DNA of 13,918 nucleotides from an uncultured Clostridia bacterium (GTDB lineage: Bacteria; Bacillota; Clostridia; UBA1381), in contig CAJTPP010000032.1 in the NCBI GenBank assembly GCA_910578235.1, forward strand, positions 11,960 through 25,877. Reading direction: 5' to 3'. Below are positions 13,675 to 13,918 of the stretch, piece by piece. Below the pieces are notes generated by a model. The model saw only the letters and a program-made list of their open reading frames with translations, made no database searches and had not been told where the DNA came from. Within the stretch, counting starts at the first letter, position 1; each line of letters begins with the position of its first letter. The position numbers and the translations under genes are program-made.

Positions 13675-13918
13675 TATAGTCCTTTCCTCAAAATCGGCAC
13701 AATAAGACACGGAATTTAAGGTTGTTACCTCTGTATTTCCAGATATGAACTGACAAAGAACCGCATATTCACCGTACTTGCGAGTATCTTTTTCATCTCT
13801 GTCTCCATTTTGTATAGCTTATTGCTCGGTTAGTAATATTGCCGCAAATCTTGTTGTTTGGATAAAATCCTGCGGCAGCATCTACCTCTAAACTCAGGTG
13901 CTATTATGCCGATGCTGA
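13675..13918 (-). other. 244-base region upstream of the integrase without a convincing gene
   Basis: All frames are short. The minus strand has one possible upstream ORF (ATG 13796 to TAA 13725, 23 aa, MKKILASTVNMRFF...) with GGAG six bases before the ATG. A frame open from the window edge stops after about 28 codons and could be the tail of another gene, but has no recognisable motif. No clear promoter was found. Confidence 0.4.

Noticed and set aside
13675..13710. 12-residue N-terminal extension of the integrase
   Set aside because: The inner ATG at 13674 has AGGAAAGG at correct spacing and the extension contains that SD.
13831..13918. Frame open from the right window edge on the minus strand (about 28 codons)
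   Set aside because: No motif, and too short to support as the tail of a real gene.

Overview
The window reads as chromosome of an anaerobic, spore-forming-lineage Firmicute (class Clostridia, probably gut-associated) that carries part of an integrated mobile element at its right end. Support comes from strong AGGAGG-type ribosome binding sites, a DUF6514 gene, a DUF4367 anti-sigma factor beside a sigma-70-family gene, Spo0A-box-like sequence, a DUF4368-type large serine recombinase, and 15 intact-ended genes whose stops are TAA (12) or TGA (3). No RNA gene or CRISPR array was found, and no gene-free stretch exceeds 300 bases.

Left (1-2813, minus strand): a truncated DUF975 membrane protein lies downstream of a two-gene pentose operon, an FGGY sugar kinase followed by L-ribulose-5-phosphate 4-epimerase (AraD). 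Together they would convert L-ribulose to D-xylulose 5-phosphate. An extended -10 promoter and a perfect 23-bp palindrome lie upstream.

Middle (2992-8066, plus strand): a divergent promoter drives a DUF815 AAA+ ATPase and a secreted protein with a Pro/Thr/Ser linker. These are followed by a TIGR01212/YhcC-like radical SAM protein with a hairpin between a strong Shine-Dalgarno sequence and its start codon. Next is a stand-alone siroheme/4Fe-4S nitrite/sulfite reductase, which ends in a clear terminator.

Regulatory cassette (8132-10739, minus strand): an XRE-type regulator, a sigma factor and a membrane-anchored DUF4367 anti-sigma factor form an apparent operon. Downstream are a small secreted protein and a DUF6514 protein. 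The sigma gene is full length except for one in-frame amber codon. The small secreted protein is preceded by two Spo0A-box-like 7-mers exactly 10 bp apart and by an RNA hairpin that would hide its Shine-Dalgarno sequence in read-through transcripts.

Right (10743-13918, minus strand): a recombination module consisting of a tyrosine integrase, a small TnpW-like ORF and a large serine recombinase. It ends in an unannotated-size 44-aa peptide with an alternating Cys/Asp tail and a strong terminator. The module's far end lies beyond the window. The most promising leads are the Cys/Asp peptide, the hairpin plus tandem-box control region, and the amber-interrupted sigma gene.
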